Source: Selaginella moellendorffii
Taxonomy: Eukaryota > Streptophyta > Lycopodiopsida > Selaginellales > Selaginellaceae
DNA length: 64,000 nucleotides
Direction: 5' to 3'
Assembly: GCF_000143415.4 (NCBI RefSeq)
Contig: NW_003314279.1
Location: 854,091-918,090, forward strand
In this document: positions 31,577 to 41,921 of the stretch, one piece after another
Layout: every line of letters begins with the position of its first letter
How positions within the stretch are numbered: position 1 is the first letter of the stretch
Position numbers and translations under genes: made by a program
The notes under the pieces: model-generated
The model's input: only the letters and a program-made list of their open reading frames with translations
The model's database searches: none
What the model was told of the DNA's origin: nothing

Positions 31577-33402
31577 AGTTTTCCAAAGTTTCTACTAGTT
31601 TATGCAATTAAATCACTTATTCCCCATCCTTGTATAAACCCCTTGCCCCACAAGGGCAAAGAGGGGGGGCATTTGTGAAGACCATTAGAACATTTTCTCA
31701 TGTTTGAGCAAATGTTGGGAGAGTGTCCTTCATTCCCCCAACACCTACTAGTGGCAGTACAATGGCTCTAAGTTTATAAGTGAGCATCCTATAGCTGGCT
31801 AGTGGCAATGCAATAGCTTTGCAATAATGATCTTGAATCTAAGAGTGGTTTTGAGGAGATATATCTTCAAAGTATTCTTTTTAAAGGATTGAGAGAGTTT
31901 GAGGGAAAATTCTAAAACATGAGAGAGTGGTTCACAACTTGCTTGTAATAACATAATGGTTCTAAGTTGATGTGATAAAAAAAAGAGTGTTCTTAGTCTC
32001 TTTTTTAAAAAGGTGTATTAGGTAACTATGCCTTGTCTGGCACTTTAGAGCCCCCACCCTATTAGTTTTAGAGTGGCTTGTGGCTAGCTAGTGAAAACAC
32101 AGCAGCCACAAGTCATCCCATCCCCTCTAAACACACTTCATCATTCTCTCTTGTACTCCTGTGCAATGCAATAAGGCATTGGGCCTTCTAGCTCAACCAA
32201 TTTGTCCTTTGGGCCAATAGGTGAGTTGAGTAGCTTTGGTTTTGCTTAACCCCCTTCTTCTGTGTTTCTTGAAGGATTTACCCAAGTGGGCTATGTGGTA
32301 GATTTGGGATATTCCATGGATGACAATTTGGCATACCTAGTTGATACAACCATATGCAAGAGATTCTAAGATCTCGAGAATAGAGCTGGAGAATAAAGTG
32401 GGAAGCAACAAAACAAAGGTTAAACTAGGCCTCACCTATCAAGATATTTGAGTTTAATAGCATTTCTTGGAGTGTGCTTTAGAGTAGAGAGTGTTTTATT
32501 ACTTACAACCATCTTGGGTCTAGCTTAGATTGGAGTATGCTTACATATGTTCTGTGGATCTAGGTTCTTTTATTTGAACAAACAAAGATGTTTCTATCAA
32601 TGTCCCAAAGTAAGTAAGTATGTTTGGAGATTTTGTGTTGGCATATGCAATGTGTTGCAAAGTCATGATTTTTTCATGTTACAAGGCTGCCACTAGCAAG
32701 TAAAGAGTAACTAGGCTAGATGCACATGCCTGTTTGGTTTTGAAGCTGCTATTAGCAAGTAGAAAGTAACTGGGCTGTGTTGGCAGAAGATCAAATAAGC
32801 ATCACTAGGCTGAAGTGACATATCTTTGAGTGACAAGTTTGTTTATTATGACTTCTAGGGTGGTACAATCACTTGGTGTGCTAGGGACATACTAATGTTG
32901 GTGCTGGGCTGCTTCTTTCTGGTTGTCTTTGGAGTGCTTTGAGATGTTAGCTTCTCATGGAAATAGGGAAAAATAGTCTCCTTGGTCTTTGTCTAGTTGG
33001 AGATGGCTGCAGTCTCTTATAAGAACTTGTGAACCTAACTTGGGCTATATCACAACACTTTTTATCCTCAATGTCTTAGAGAAAAGCAATCCCATTGCAG
33101 AACTTCAACTCTGAAGTGTAGTCACCAAGAACTTCTTGTTGATGTTTTCAATTTTTAATGAGCTTGGTTTAGATTTCCCGTGTGCCATAGTCGAGAATCT
33201 CTCACTAGTGACCGGAGATCTTGATCAGAAAGCCCATGAACTGGGAGAACTCATAGAGACGTGCCAAGCATCCGTTTCAGGAGGGATTAGATGGAAATCT
33301 CTTGGTGCTCTCCAGCTTGGAGGACGACTTTGGCGTGAATCTTAGCGCTGATCACTGGGGAGGATTGGGCAGATCAAAATCGCCAAGCCTGCTTAAGAAA
33401 AA
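31577..33402. other. Intergenic, retroelement-like spacer, no gene supported
   Basis: A purine tract AAAGAGGGGGGG near 31658-31669 followed by TGTGAAGACC (31676) has the look of a polypurine tract and LTR start, but no matching end or partner was found. A local imperfect duplication of about 70 bp (GCTGCCACTAGCAAGTAAAGAGTAAC, 32687-32780) is present. A short open frame at 33136-33345 (69 codons) has no recognised domain; it could be an exon of something larger or noise. Confidence 0.45.
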
Positions 33403-34947
33403 TTACCGTGAAGAATCTAATAGAATGTAGCTCCCGACCGCGCCGGGATCCAGCTCAAACACGCGCTCGGCCGCACGATTGGCTCGATCGAAATCACCAT
33501 GAACTCTACACGCCGCGAGCAGCGTGTTCCAGGTCAGGAAATCTGGCTCGAACGGCATCACATTGATCACCTCCTCGGCCTCGCGGACCCTCCCAGTCCG
33601 GCCCAGGAGGTCGATCGCGCACACGTAATGCACGATCGCAGGGGCTAATGAGTAGTCCTGCTCGATCCCGGCGAGGCACTGCCACCCGTCCTCGATCATC
33701 CCGGCGTGGTTGCAAGCGTAGAGCATCCCAACGATGCTCACTCCATCCGGCGCCACGCCCTCGAGCACCATCGCGCGAAAGATCTCCACCGCCTTCCTGC
33801 CAAATCCATTGTGCGCGTAGGCCGTCGCCATGGCCGTCCAGGAGACGATCGTCCTCGACCAGGAGCTCATCCCCTCGAAAATCTCGCGCGCGCTCTCGAT
33901 CTCTCCACACCGCCCATAGAGATTCACCACCGCGTTCTTGACGATCACGTTGCTCCACACAGCGGGGCGGAGGAGGAGATCGCCGTGGAGCGCTCGGCCC
34001 TGGGCGATGGCGGTGGTGGCAGCGCACGCGTCCAGGAAGCTCACGAATGTCATCTCGTTGGCCTCCACGCCCTCGAGATCCATCGCCGTGAACGCAGCCA
34101 TCGCCTTCTTGCTCTCTCCGTTCTGGCAATGCCCGGTAACCATTGTCGTCCATGCCACCACGTCGCGCTCGGGCATCCTGTCAAACAGCTCCTTTGCTTT
34201 AAGCATTTGCCCATTCTGGGCATTTGCTGCGATCATCACGTTCCAAGACACCAAGTTCCTTTCCGGCATTCTCTCAAACAGATCACTCGCCTGATCAAGC
34301 AAGCCATTCTGTGCGTAGCACGAGACAATTGACGTCCACACGACCGTATTTTTCGATTCTATCCTTTCGAAGAGATCTCTACTGCTGGAAACATCGCCAG
34401 TGCGGGTAAATGCTGCGATCATCACGACCCAAGACGTCGCGCTTGTGGATCCGAGCTCCTCCATCCGCGCAAATAACTCCCTGGCCTCGCCGAGCCTCGA
34501 TGGATTCTCTGCCAAGGCTGCCAGCATCGTGTTCCACGAGACCACATCCTTCTCGGGCATCGCCGCGAAGAGTGCCCTGGCCGAGTCCAAGTGCCCGTTT
34601 TGCGAGAGCGCGGCGAGCGTGATGTTCCAGGAGAAGACATTCGGCCTGTCCAAGGCGCGGAACACCGCCAGAGCTTGATCGATCTCTCCACACCTGCCAA
34701 ACATCTCGATCGCGAGATTGCTGAGGTAGAGGCTCCGGCGGAGGTGCTCGCTGGCGAGAATCCGGGCGTGGGCTCTCCGCCCACGCGCCAAATCCCTCGA
34801 ATTCCCGCATTTTCTGAGGAGAGCCGCGAAGAACTCCCGATTCTCCTCGCCCCGCGGCCTTGTACCGACGCTGTTCTTCCAGGAAAACTCGCGATCCGCG
34901 GGTTTTTGGGCGAAACGAGCAGCAGGATCCGACTGCCATGTCAACAT
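33403..34947 (-). CDS. PLS-type pentatricopeptide repeat protein, truncated E region
   Basis: Intronless, 514 residues. About eleven PPR motifs of alternating P, L and S lengths fill residues 70-490, for example NVFSWNITLAALSQNGHLDSARALFAAMPEKDVVSWNTML and NLVSWNVMIAANAQNGQMLKAKELFDRMPERDVVAWTTM. Such proteins bind organelle RNA in a sequence-specific way, mostly for C-to-U editing or processing. The end (FDRANRAAERVFELDPGAVGSYILLDSSR) enters the E motif and stops just after the position of the usual YILLSNIYA, so the rest of E and any DYW deaminase are missing. The start is fixed by a TAA codon two codons upstream. No clear cleavable transit peptide was recognised. It starts 28 bp after the stop of the small gene on the same strand. 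Confidence 0.9.
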   Translation of the reverse strand: MLTWQSDPAARFAQKPADREFSWKNSVGTRPRGEENREFFAALLRKCGNSRDLARGRRAHARILASEHLRRSLYLSNLAIEMFGRCGEIDQALAVFRALDRPNVFSWNITLAALSQNGHLDSARALFAAMPEKDVVSWNTMLAALAENPSRLGEARELFARMEELGSTSATSWVVMIAAFTRTGDVSSSRDLFERIESKNTVVWTSIVSCYAQNGLLDQASDLFERMPERNLVSWNVMIAANAQNGQMLKAKELFDRMPERDVVAWTTMVTGHCQNGESKKAMAAFTAMDLEGVEANEMTFVSFLDACAATTAIAQGRALHGDLLLRPAVWSNVIVKNAVVNLYGRCGEIESAREIFEGMSSWSRTIVSWTAMATAYAHNGFGRKAVEIFRAMVLEGVAPDGVSIVGMLYACNHAGMIEDGWQCLAGIEQDYSLAPAIVHYVCAIDLLGRTGRVREAEEVINVMPFEPDFLTWNTLLAACRVHGDFDRANRAAERVFELDPGAVGSYILLDSSR

Positions 34948-34975
34948 TTCTTACAAGAACTCGAGGCTCACAGCT

Positions 34976-35284
34976 CTAGAAAATCCTGGGAAGGGACTCG
35001 ACTGGCCTGTTCTTGTTGATCCGGAGAAGCTCCGCCTTCTTCTTCTCCAGAGCGGCCTCCGTGCGATACTCCCACGCCACGAGCTCGTTGATGGCGTAGG
35101 CGCCGATCCCCATGAACAGGACGTGCTCCCATGGATCTGCGAGCACGAGAGAAAACTATCACCGCCTAGAATCGATCGCTCGCTAGGGCTTACGGCGCAT
35201 CAGTGGAAGCTTTCGCATGCCGTTGCAGTAGAGCTGAATCGCCAGGCCCAGCACGGCGCCCGCTACCGTCGGCGTCGACACCAT
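34976..35284 (-). CDS. Small conserved membrane-type protein, 83 residues, one intron
   Basis: Exon 1 35194-35284 (start MVSTPTVAGAVLGLAIQ), a 57-nt GT-AG intron 35137-35193, exon 2 34976-35136 (HPWEHVLFMGIGAYAINELVAWEYRTEAALEKKK, ending PRIF). Two short hydrophobic segments (residues about 7-20 and 35-50) are followed by a charged lysine/glutamate-rich tail. This looks like a small organelle inner-membrane subunit, but I do not recognise the family, so the function is unassigned. A telo-box lies 31 bp upstream of the start, typical of growth-related housekeeping genes in plants. The PPR gene follows 28 bp downstream on the same strand. Confidence 0.8.
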
Positions 35285-35314
35285 AGCTCCGCTCCAATTT
35301 CGCCCTAGCTCGAT

Positions 35315-35323
35315 AAACCCTAA
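35315..35323 (-). promoter_or_regulatory. Telo-box upstream of the small 83-residue gene
   Basis: AAACCCTAA on the + strand (TTAGGGTTT in gene orientation), 31 bp before the start codon. Known as a promoter or leader element of plant translation and mitochondrial genes. Confidence 0.55.
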
Positions 35324-36044
35324 CTCTGTAAATTTCTTTGGTAAAAAGGTTTAACGTAGTAGTATAGGATAAATACGCGAAGAAGAAAGGGGGCATGTGC
35401 TTTCGAACTAACGACTGACAACTATACAGAGTACGTACGTATAAAGTGACAAGCTACACGTTCGTGGCTCACGAGCCATGACCCCAAAGTACCACAAGCA
35501 TTCTTTACTACTTAGCGATCACCGTGAATGATACTTTTATTCCTCCCCCCTTCCTTTGCCTTTGATCTTTCCATGTGATCAAACGTTTTGATTGACAGGC
35601 GGGAATGAACTGTAAACACCACGCATCGGGTAAATTATTTTTAATGGCGGCCTCCCCATGGAGCGGAGATAACGAGATTCGTTGAAAACTACCAAGGTGG
35701 TAAGAAAAATATTCCCGTTCAAACCATGGGGATTGCTAGATTGTGTGTGATTGAGCGGGCCATGTGACCCAAAACCATATAAATATACAAGTAAATGCGC
35801 ATAGAATGTGGGCATACGTCCGTGGACGGTGGGATTGCCGTTGGATCGGTGCGTGCCGGAGTTGCGTCGCACGTGGCACGATCGCCGTCCCAGATATGGC
35901 TAGTTTAACGGTAGGCGCTTAAGCTTGGTTAAGCCCTACTGTCCTCTTCTTTGTCCCCTTTCTCTATTCTCTCAGAGCTTTGTTTGTCCAGATGATCGGC
36001 GCCTTCCTCGGATCGCCTCCTCCACCTCCACTCTCGTGTAGATT
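35324..36044. other. Divergent intergenic region between the small gene and the SOSEKI gene
   Basis: About 720 bp that must hold the promoters of two divergent genes. A TATA-like ATATAAATATA lies near 35777-35787 but is far from the SOSEKI start. No gene is seen. Confidence 0.5.
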
Positions 36045-37720
36045 ATGCGACGAGCGATGCCACAGATGGGGGAGATGACGATGGCGAGGTCGGATCGAGC
36101 GGGGCAGCACAGCGCCGAGCAGAAATCTTCATCGATCAAGAATCATGCGGCGGCAGCGGCGGCGGCAGGGGCGCTATCACCGCCGATGATGAGCAAGGCG
36201 CAGGTTGTGTATTACCTCTGTCGCGGCGGCAAGATCGAGCCGCCACACATGATCGAGGTGCCGCATTCGCACGACGGCCTTCGCCTTCGAGGTAATCGCT
36301 CTTGTTTCGTGGAAATCTTTGGCAGGAACCAGAGAAATCTCCCATGATTCCCTCGGTATCTGACTTGATTCGTGATGTTTCAGATGTGAAGCACCGGTTG
36401 ACGATATTGCGCGGCGGCGGCATGCCAAACATGTTCTCCTGGTCGTGTAAGAGGTATCGAGAAATCAATGTATGTGAATACATCCGCTCATGATTCTTGT
36501 GTGCTGTTCTTCTGGCCAGGATGTACAAGAGCACTTACATATGGCAGGATGTTTGCGACGATGACTCCTTGACTCCAGCATCGGGAGGAGAATACGTTCT
36601 CAAGGGATCCGAATATTTCATGGAAAGCAACAACAACCAAGGTCCATCACCGAAATCTCTCCCTTGTCTCCACTTTCTTCGTGGATCTTACTGTTTTATT
36701 GTCGTTTTGGCGGTCACAGAAAAGCCACTGAAATTCGGAACCGGCCAGGAAGTTCTCCAGAGAAAATTCCGAGGGGCCGAGACATGGCTCAAGGCCTCGT
36801 CGGGTTCATTGAGCCCAAAGGAGTATGCTGCCGCTGGAAGCATCCCAGAGAAAATGCCGGAGAATTGCAGCAGCGTGAGCGTCCAAGCAGTGACCAGCCA
36901 GCTGGGGAGTCTCGGTTTGGATCATCATAATGGAAAACGCCACGCCCCCGAGGCATCCTCCGGCTCGGACGAGTGTAGCAGCACAAAAAGAGCAAATGGC
37001 GGTGGTGGTTTCTCACACGAAGACTCCGGAATGCACGACATCAAGGTGTGTGAGGTCTCAAGGCCGCATACCGGGGCACCGTCCATCGACCATGCTTGCA
37101 CCGTCGCCACACAGACGGAGGAGAATAGCTACGTTTACTGCCCACCCGACTATAAGTCGTCGGGGAGCTCCACTCCGACGTGCTTTGGGAACGAGAGACG
37201 GCATCCCGAGCAACTCGTTCCCAGCGTTACTCCGGTTGGCAAAGGTCCCTCCAAGCACGAGGGTGGGAAATTGAAGAGACGGTTTGGAAGGCAGCAGGCC
37301 GAGGGGAAAGGGGCCAGTCCCAAAGTCAAGATGAAGCACAGCGCGGCGTCTTGCGTGTTCCTCCACATCCTCTCCTACTGCGGAGGGGTGGACACCAAGA
37401 TGCAGAGCAGGGCTCCCACGGAGATCACGTCCTCTGAGTACTCATTTGACGGTGGTATATGCAGGGCCGAGAACAAGATGGTGATGACGAGCCAGAACAG
37501 GTCCCCGCAGCAGTACTCGATGGAGCTCCATGGGGGTCACCACCACCACCATCATCAGCTCCCATACCAAGGGATGGACAACAACAGGAGCGGTCCTTTG
37601 ATCCCCTACAGCTCGGAGTACTTTGACGTCAAGGAAACAGTGAGCCCGCTCCAATCATCGCCGCTCCAGGCGAAGTCATCGAAAGCCGCCAGCAGGTGCT
37701 CTTCTTTTTCTAGCAAGTAG
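36045..37720 (+). CDS. SOK: SOSEKI (DUF966) polarity protein, four exons
   Basis: Exons 36045-36291, 36384-36453, 36520-36641, 36720-37720; introns of 92, 66 and 78 nt, all GT-AG; 479 residues. The N-terminal DIX-like domain of the SOSEKI family is plain: QVVYYLCRGGKIEPPHMIEVP, HDGLRLRDVKHRLTILRGGGMPNMFSWSCKR, then YKSTYIWQDV and EYVLKGSEYF, split over the first three exons. In Arabidopsis these proteins polymerise through this domain and mark cell edges and polarity. The long last exon codes for a low-complexity serine-rich region with a short conserved-looking patch (ASCVFLHILSYCGG, about residue 380) and a histidine run (HHHHHH near 37545). The start chosen is the first ATG of the open frame; a second ATG lies four codons on. 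Intron 3 is 78 nt without a stop, so its retention would keep the frame. Confidence 0.9.
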
Positions 37721-39429
37721 CACAGCATTCTTTTTTTCTTGTAATGGAGTTCACTAACATTTGACAAGTTTGTTGTTTGAGCTAAAGGTCCACCTAGAAG
37801 AGAGCTGCTGCTCGCGACGACTCGGTCCTTCGTATGGGGGATTGATCGGTGTGCACATGCTTGATTGTTTACGAGTTGCAAGGCGGGCATTCTTTGGCAT
37901 TGTCTCGGTTTGTTTTTTAAGTGGGGCGTTGGGTGAGTGAGAGGGTGGAGGCTGGCTGATTTTTTTCTCTTCTTCTTGTGAGACGCAATTGCTGCCTCGC
38001 TGCTGCTGCTACTGCTGTGCTTGTGTTCAGTGTGTTAGCTGGCTGGGATTTTGGCTGGAGTGGGCTTGGTTTGGTTGGTGTCTGCTGGACCCGTGTTTGG
38101 CTTCTGCAGCGTGACAGACAGGGATTTGTGCATGGCTGCTTGCTCTGCTTCCTCTTTTGCTGATTGCCTGAAAAGCATAAAATACTGTCTGATATTTCCA
38201 GATTTCAGCAACTCGGATGAAGACGTGGTGGTGCTCCAAGAGGAAGCAACAGATGAAGAGAGTGGTGGCGAAGGCGATCCCAAGGCGGATGTGGAGAAGG
38301 AGCCTTGTGCTCGTCGTCGTCGTCCTCGTGCTGCTGCTGGAAGTGCTGCTGGTGGCGACCTTTTGCGAAGTGGTGGTGGTGCAGAGGTTGAGAAGGAATG
38401 GCTGTGGTCAAGATGTAGCAGTGCTGGGTACGACCGAGGTGCACCACAAGTGACAGCAGCAGCAGCAGAAAATCTACGTCCTTGGAACAGGAACCTAAGG
38501 CTTTCCAAGAGGAGATTCTTCCGACACTGGTGGCAAGTAAGTAGCTTCTCCTTTTACTCTGTGCCTTTCTTTACTCTTCATCTTTTATGGTGCTTTCCTG
38601 CCTTCTCGCTTTTGGAGTGACTGCGTCTGGCTGTGGTGCTGTGTGTGGGGAGAGGGAGAATTACTAGTTGCTCTCTGGAGCAGGGAGAAGAATTTTTGGG
38701 TTGTAGGAGTGGTCACTTTCTGGTGTGTCTTTTATTGCTTGTTTATATATCTTTGCACAGCACAGCGGCCATGCTCGTTCTAGATGGTGTTTCCATGCTC
38801 TGTGCATTGCTTTCTCTCTGCTGGGTCCAGGTCGCCAGTGAATGAGTGAATGAATGAGTGAGCCCCCTCCCTGGTGTGCTGGTGCTGTTAAGTTAATGCA
38901 TTGTGTCCCAGGTCCTGGTAGCCTGCCTGCTTGCCTGCTAAAAGGACCTATTCTTTGAAAAACTTTGGTTGACAATCAAAGTTTCAGGTTGCTCTAAAAA
39001 TGGTTTTAAGTACCATGAGTAGGGGAGTTTGACTATAGCTGTGCCTGTACTACATGCTGATGATGCTATGCTTCCTCCCAACAAGTCAAGTCTTCTCTCA
39101 TTCCAGTCACTGCTTTTCTTAATCGTAGCTGGGACGCTAGATCATGAGCCATAGAAGTCCTTTCTTTTTGAGAAGGTCACCCCATTTAAGCATTTTCTTA
39201 TCTTGTGTGCCTCGCCTGTGGCAGGCGATGTTTGAGAGTGTTCAGGCCAAGGCTGTGCTGACCAGAACACGGACATGGCCACGGGACAAGCAACGAAAGC
39301 AGCAGCAGCAGCAGCAGCGGCAGATAAGTGGTACTAGTAAACATTTCTGGGCTGGGAAATGGAGAAGATCACGGACTCGCGCTCTTGGCTGCTAGCTTTC
39401 GCCCGGCAGGCCCGCGGTTGATCTCTGAC
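37721..39429. other. Intergenic or untranslated stretch after SOSEKI
   Basis: About 1.7 kb with no convincing gene. Open frames of 189 codons (38051-38620, +) and 157 codons (38035-38508, -) overlap each other and have low-complexity Ala/Arg/Ser composition. The first part may be the SOSEKI 3' UTR. A GCA microsatellite occurs at 39299-39319 and a GAGTGAATGA run near 38842-38862. Confidence 0.4.
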
Positions 39430-40750
39430 AGTACCACGTACTTCTTTGTTTATCATGTTATATAAGACTCATGGTTGTGTTGTGTGCACTATCACGAACT
39501 CCATCGTAGATTCTTTGGCTTGTGCCGTTGGAAGCCGTTTTTGACAAACGATTGCTTCGCCATTAACGATGATAAGAGCTTTATTAGTACTCATACATGA
39601 CAGTTTACGCAGTGAGCAGTCGGACAATCTTTTTATTTGCCGTTTGCAGCAAATGCCCCTAAAGGGCAAGTTTAACCGGACAGTGCAGGCAGAAATAAGC
39701 CTAGCCACTTCCAAAGCTCCGAGGCCGTGTGTGTACCGAGATCCGGGTTTGCATAGAGCAGAGACGGAGGCAAGCACTATGCAATGGCTCCGCGTGCTCT
39801 ATGCTCGCGCTCTCGCGCCTCGGCCGCGTTCCACATCGGGGCATTTTCTCCGTCCATCACATCCCACAGCCCAAGAAACATGAGCCACGCTCTGACGCGT
39901 CTCTCAAACAGGTTGTGGTCTCACATCGAAGGTGGGCTGCTGCACTCCGCAAAGATTATCTACAAAACAGTCCTGGAAGTAAAGAACAATTTATCTTGGT
40001 AAATCCAATGAATCAAGCACAGGGGATTTCGAGATTCACAGGGTCTGTATTTAAAGCGGACGCTCTCGAAGAAATCTCTTTCGTTTCATCTTCTCGTACG
40101 TCTTTGTCTATCATGTTCCATAAGGCTCAGTATCACGATCTTAATAGCTCAAAACTCCGTCGAGGATTCCTTGGCTTGTGCTGTTGGACGCTACGGTTTG
40201 CAATCAAGAGCAGAAAATCACGCCACAGAATCCTTGTCTTTTCCGGTTACAGCAAATGCCTCCAAATGGCAAGATTGCATCTGTCCGTCGTCTTTCAACT
40301 CAAATCCAAAGCCGGAAATCTCTCGAAGAAGTCTCGTTCGTTTCGCCACGGTTTTATATCAAGACTCGTGGTTGTGACCAATTCTTGTCTTTGTGATTTA
40401 AAAATCACAATTTTTCAACTCGAGCTCGAACAATTTTTGGACATAATCCTCCAGTTCTAGGTTTTGAATATTCCAAAGCTCCGAGGCAGTGCATTTTACC
40501 GAGATCTGAAAGAGCTGAGACGGAGACAAGCACAATGCAATGGCTTCTGCTCGCGGAAACTCCTTGGAGGCGTTTCTCAAAGTCATCGTAGTCTCCTCCA
40601 TTGCAAATAGGCTGTTTCACTCCACAAAGTTGATCTAAACAGCCACATATCAATCAGGAGGGTTTTTCCTTTGTTACATATGCCCTATTTTATACATGTT
40701 TATATTTTTAAAGCGAACGCTCTCGAAGAAATCTCTTTCGTTTCGCCTCG
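39430..40750. repeat. Diverged tandem duplication next to PsbY
   Basis: Two halves (about 39440-39990 and 40095-40640) share the same order of motifs: TTTATCATGTT, TTCTTTGGCTTGTGCCGTTGG, GCAAATGCCCCTAAAGGGCAAG, CCAAAGCTCCGAGGC, GAGACGGAGGCAAGCAC, GCGTTTCTCAAA, CTGCACTCCGCAAAG. A second short repeat CGCTCTCGAAGAAATCTCTT occurs at 40060, 40322 (diverged) and 40718. Open frames here are not conserved between the halves, so no gene is called. Confidence 0.7.
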
Positions 40751-40755
40751 ATCGA

Positions 40756-41577
40756 TCACTTGGATTTCATGTTGTTGAGCTGGTTCAGTGCCGGCTTCAA
40801 GATGTTGAAGAGCACCCATCCAATCGCGGGAAGAATCACCAGCAGCAGCAGCAGTCCCCGGTTGTCGCTCTCGGCGATGCTCGCGATCTCCTGCGCCGCC
40901 GCGGCCTCCGTCTCGGGCGCGCCACCCAGCCCCGCCGCCGCCGCCGCCGCTCCAATGCCAATCGCCCCGATCACCCCCTTGGACGCCTTCATCCGATCGA
41001 ACTGATTCAATGCCGGCCGGAGGATGTTGTAGAGCACCCATCCGATCGCTGGGACGAGAACGCCCAGCACGGCCAGGCCCCGGGAATCGCTCTCCGCGAG
41101 CTCGGCGATCTCCCTGGCGGCGGCGGCGGCGGCGTGAGGCGGAGTGGAAGCTGCTAGTGCTGCCATGGCGCCCAGGCCGCCCAATCCAATCGCCACCCCC
41201 TTGGCGTTCTTCATCCTCTCGAATTGGTTGAGCCCCGGGCGGAGGATGTTGAAGAGCACCCATCCCACCGCCGGGACGAGAGGGACGAGCAGCGCCAATC
41301 CCCTGGAATCGCTGTCCGCCCCGGCCGCGAGCTCCGCCACCGCTTGCTGTGCCGCGCTCGCGGACTCTACGCTGGCCAGCGCCGCGAACACCGCCCCCGC
41401 GAGCGCATTGTAGCCAATTCCACTCTCCAGCTCCTCCTTGGCGAGCTTGGACGAGATTATGGCTGTGGTGTGGAGAGCCGCGCGCGCGTGCTGTGGACGA
41501 ATCCGGAGGCCTGATCCGAGGAATTGTCTCTGGAGCACTGCGGTGGAGGTGCCAGTCACGGCGGTCGCCATTGCCAT
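40756..41577 (-). CDS. PSBY: PsbY precursor, chloroplast photosystem II, with three PsbY units
   Basis: Intronless, 273 residues. An N-terminal plastid-targeting region (about 1-45, rich in Ala, Ser, Thr and Arg) is followed by three copies of the PsbY unit at about residues 88-127, 162-201 and 236-273. Each runs (D/E)SD(S/N)RGL...(V/I)(L/V)P-A-(V/I)GWVL(F/Y)NIL(R/K)P-LNQ...MK with one membrane span. The units are exactly 74 residues apart, separated by Ala/Gly-rich hydrophobic stretches that would be signal-like thylakoid-targeting spans. PsbY is a small membrane subunit beside cytochrome b559. In angiosperms one nuclear precursor is cut into two PsbY chains; here a third unit is present. 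Divergent from the eS17 gene. Confidence 0.93.
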   Translation of the reverse strand: MAMATAVTGTSTAVLQRQFLGSGLRIRPQHARAALHTTAIISSKLAKEELESGIGYNALAGAVFAALASVESASAAQQAVAELAAGADSDSRGLALLVPLVPAVGWVLFNILRPGLNQFERMKNAKGVAIGLGGLGAMAALAASTPPHAAAAAAREIAELAESDSRGLAVLGVLVPAIGWVLYNILRPALNQFDRMKASKGVIGAIGIGAAAAAAGLGGAPETEAAAAQEIASIAESDNRGLLLLLVILPAIGWVLFNILKPALNQLNNMKSK

Positions 41578-41921
41578 AGATTCTGGAGCACACGCACAGC
41601 GTCAGTGGATGAAATGTCGCCAAGAACACCTAGATTACGAGCTCTAGAGCCACAATCTAGCATACATTGCGATCCAGAGGCAAGGATTTCGAGCCACAGA
41701 CCTTTGATCCAACCCTCGCCGCTGCCTCGAGCGCCTTGATCTTCCTCCTCTCGAATGGATGACGCAAAGGCTTCCAACCAATCGAAAATGTACACGTGGC
41801 TTGTGCGTATCCTTGTTCCTTGGGATATTCTCCTTGCTAGGGTTTTGGTGGCTAGGGTTAGGGTTCTTGGAGAAGCTACTACTGCGGCGCGCGCGCTCTC
41901 GCTGATCTTGCAAGAGCAAGC
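41578..41921. promoter_or_regulatory. Divergent promoter region PsbY / eS17 with telo-box motifs
   Basis: 344 bp between two divergent starts. TAGGGTTTT (41839-41847) and TAGGGTTAGGGTT (41853-41865) are telo-box type motifs 57-83 bp before the eS17 start, the usual arrangement for plant ribosomal protein genes. Confidence 0.6.

Noticed and set aside
31658-31690. LTR start after a polypurine tract
   Set aside because: No partner LTR or clear right end found; left as a remark in the intergenic entry.
33506-34784. Long open frames in other frames and on the + strand over the PPR gene
   Set aside because: Shadows of GC-rich coding sequence; the PPR frame explains the region fully.
38035-38620. 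Overlapping 189- and 157-codon open frames on opposite strands
   Set aside because: Low-complexity Ala/Arg/Ser composition from trinucleotide-rich DNA; neither shows a conserved domain, and the region may be a SOSEKI 3' UTR.
39299-39319. GCA-repeat microsatellite
   Set aside because: Ordinary short tandem repeat without visible coding or structural context.
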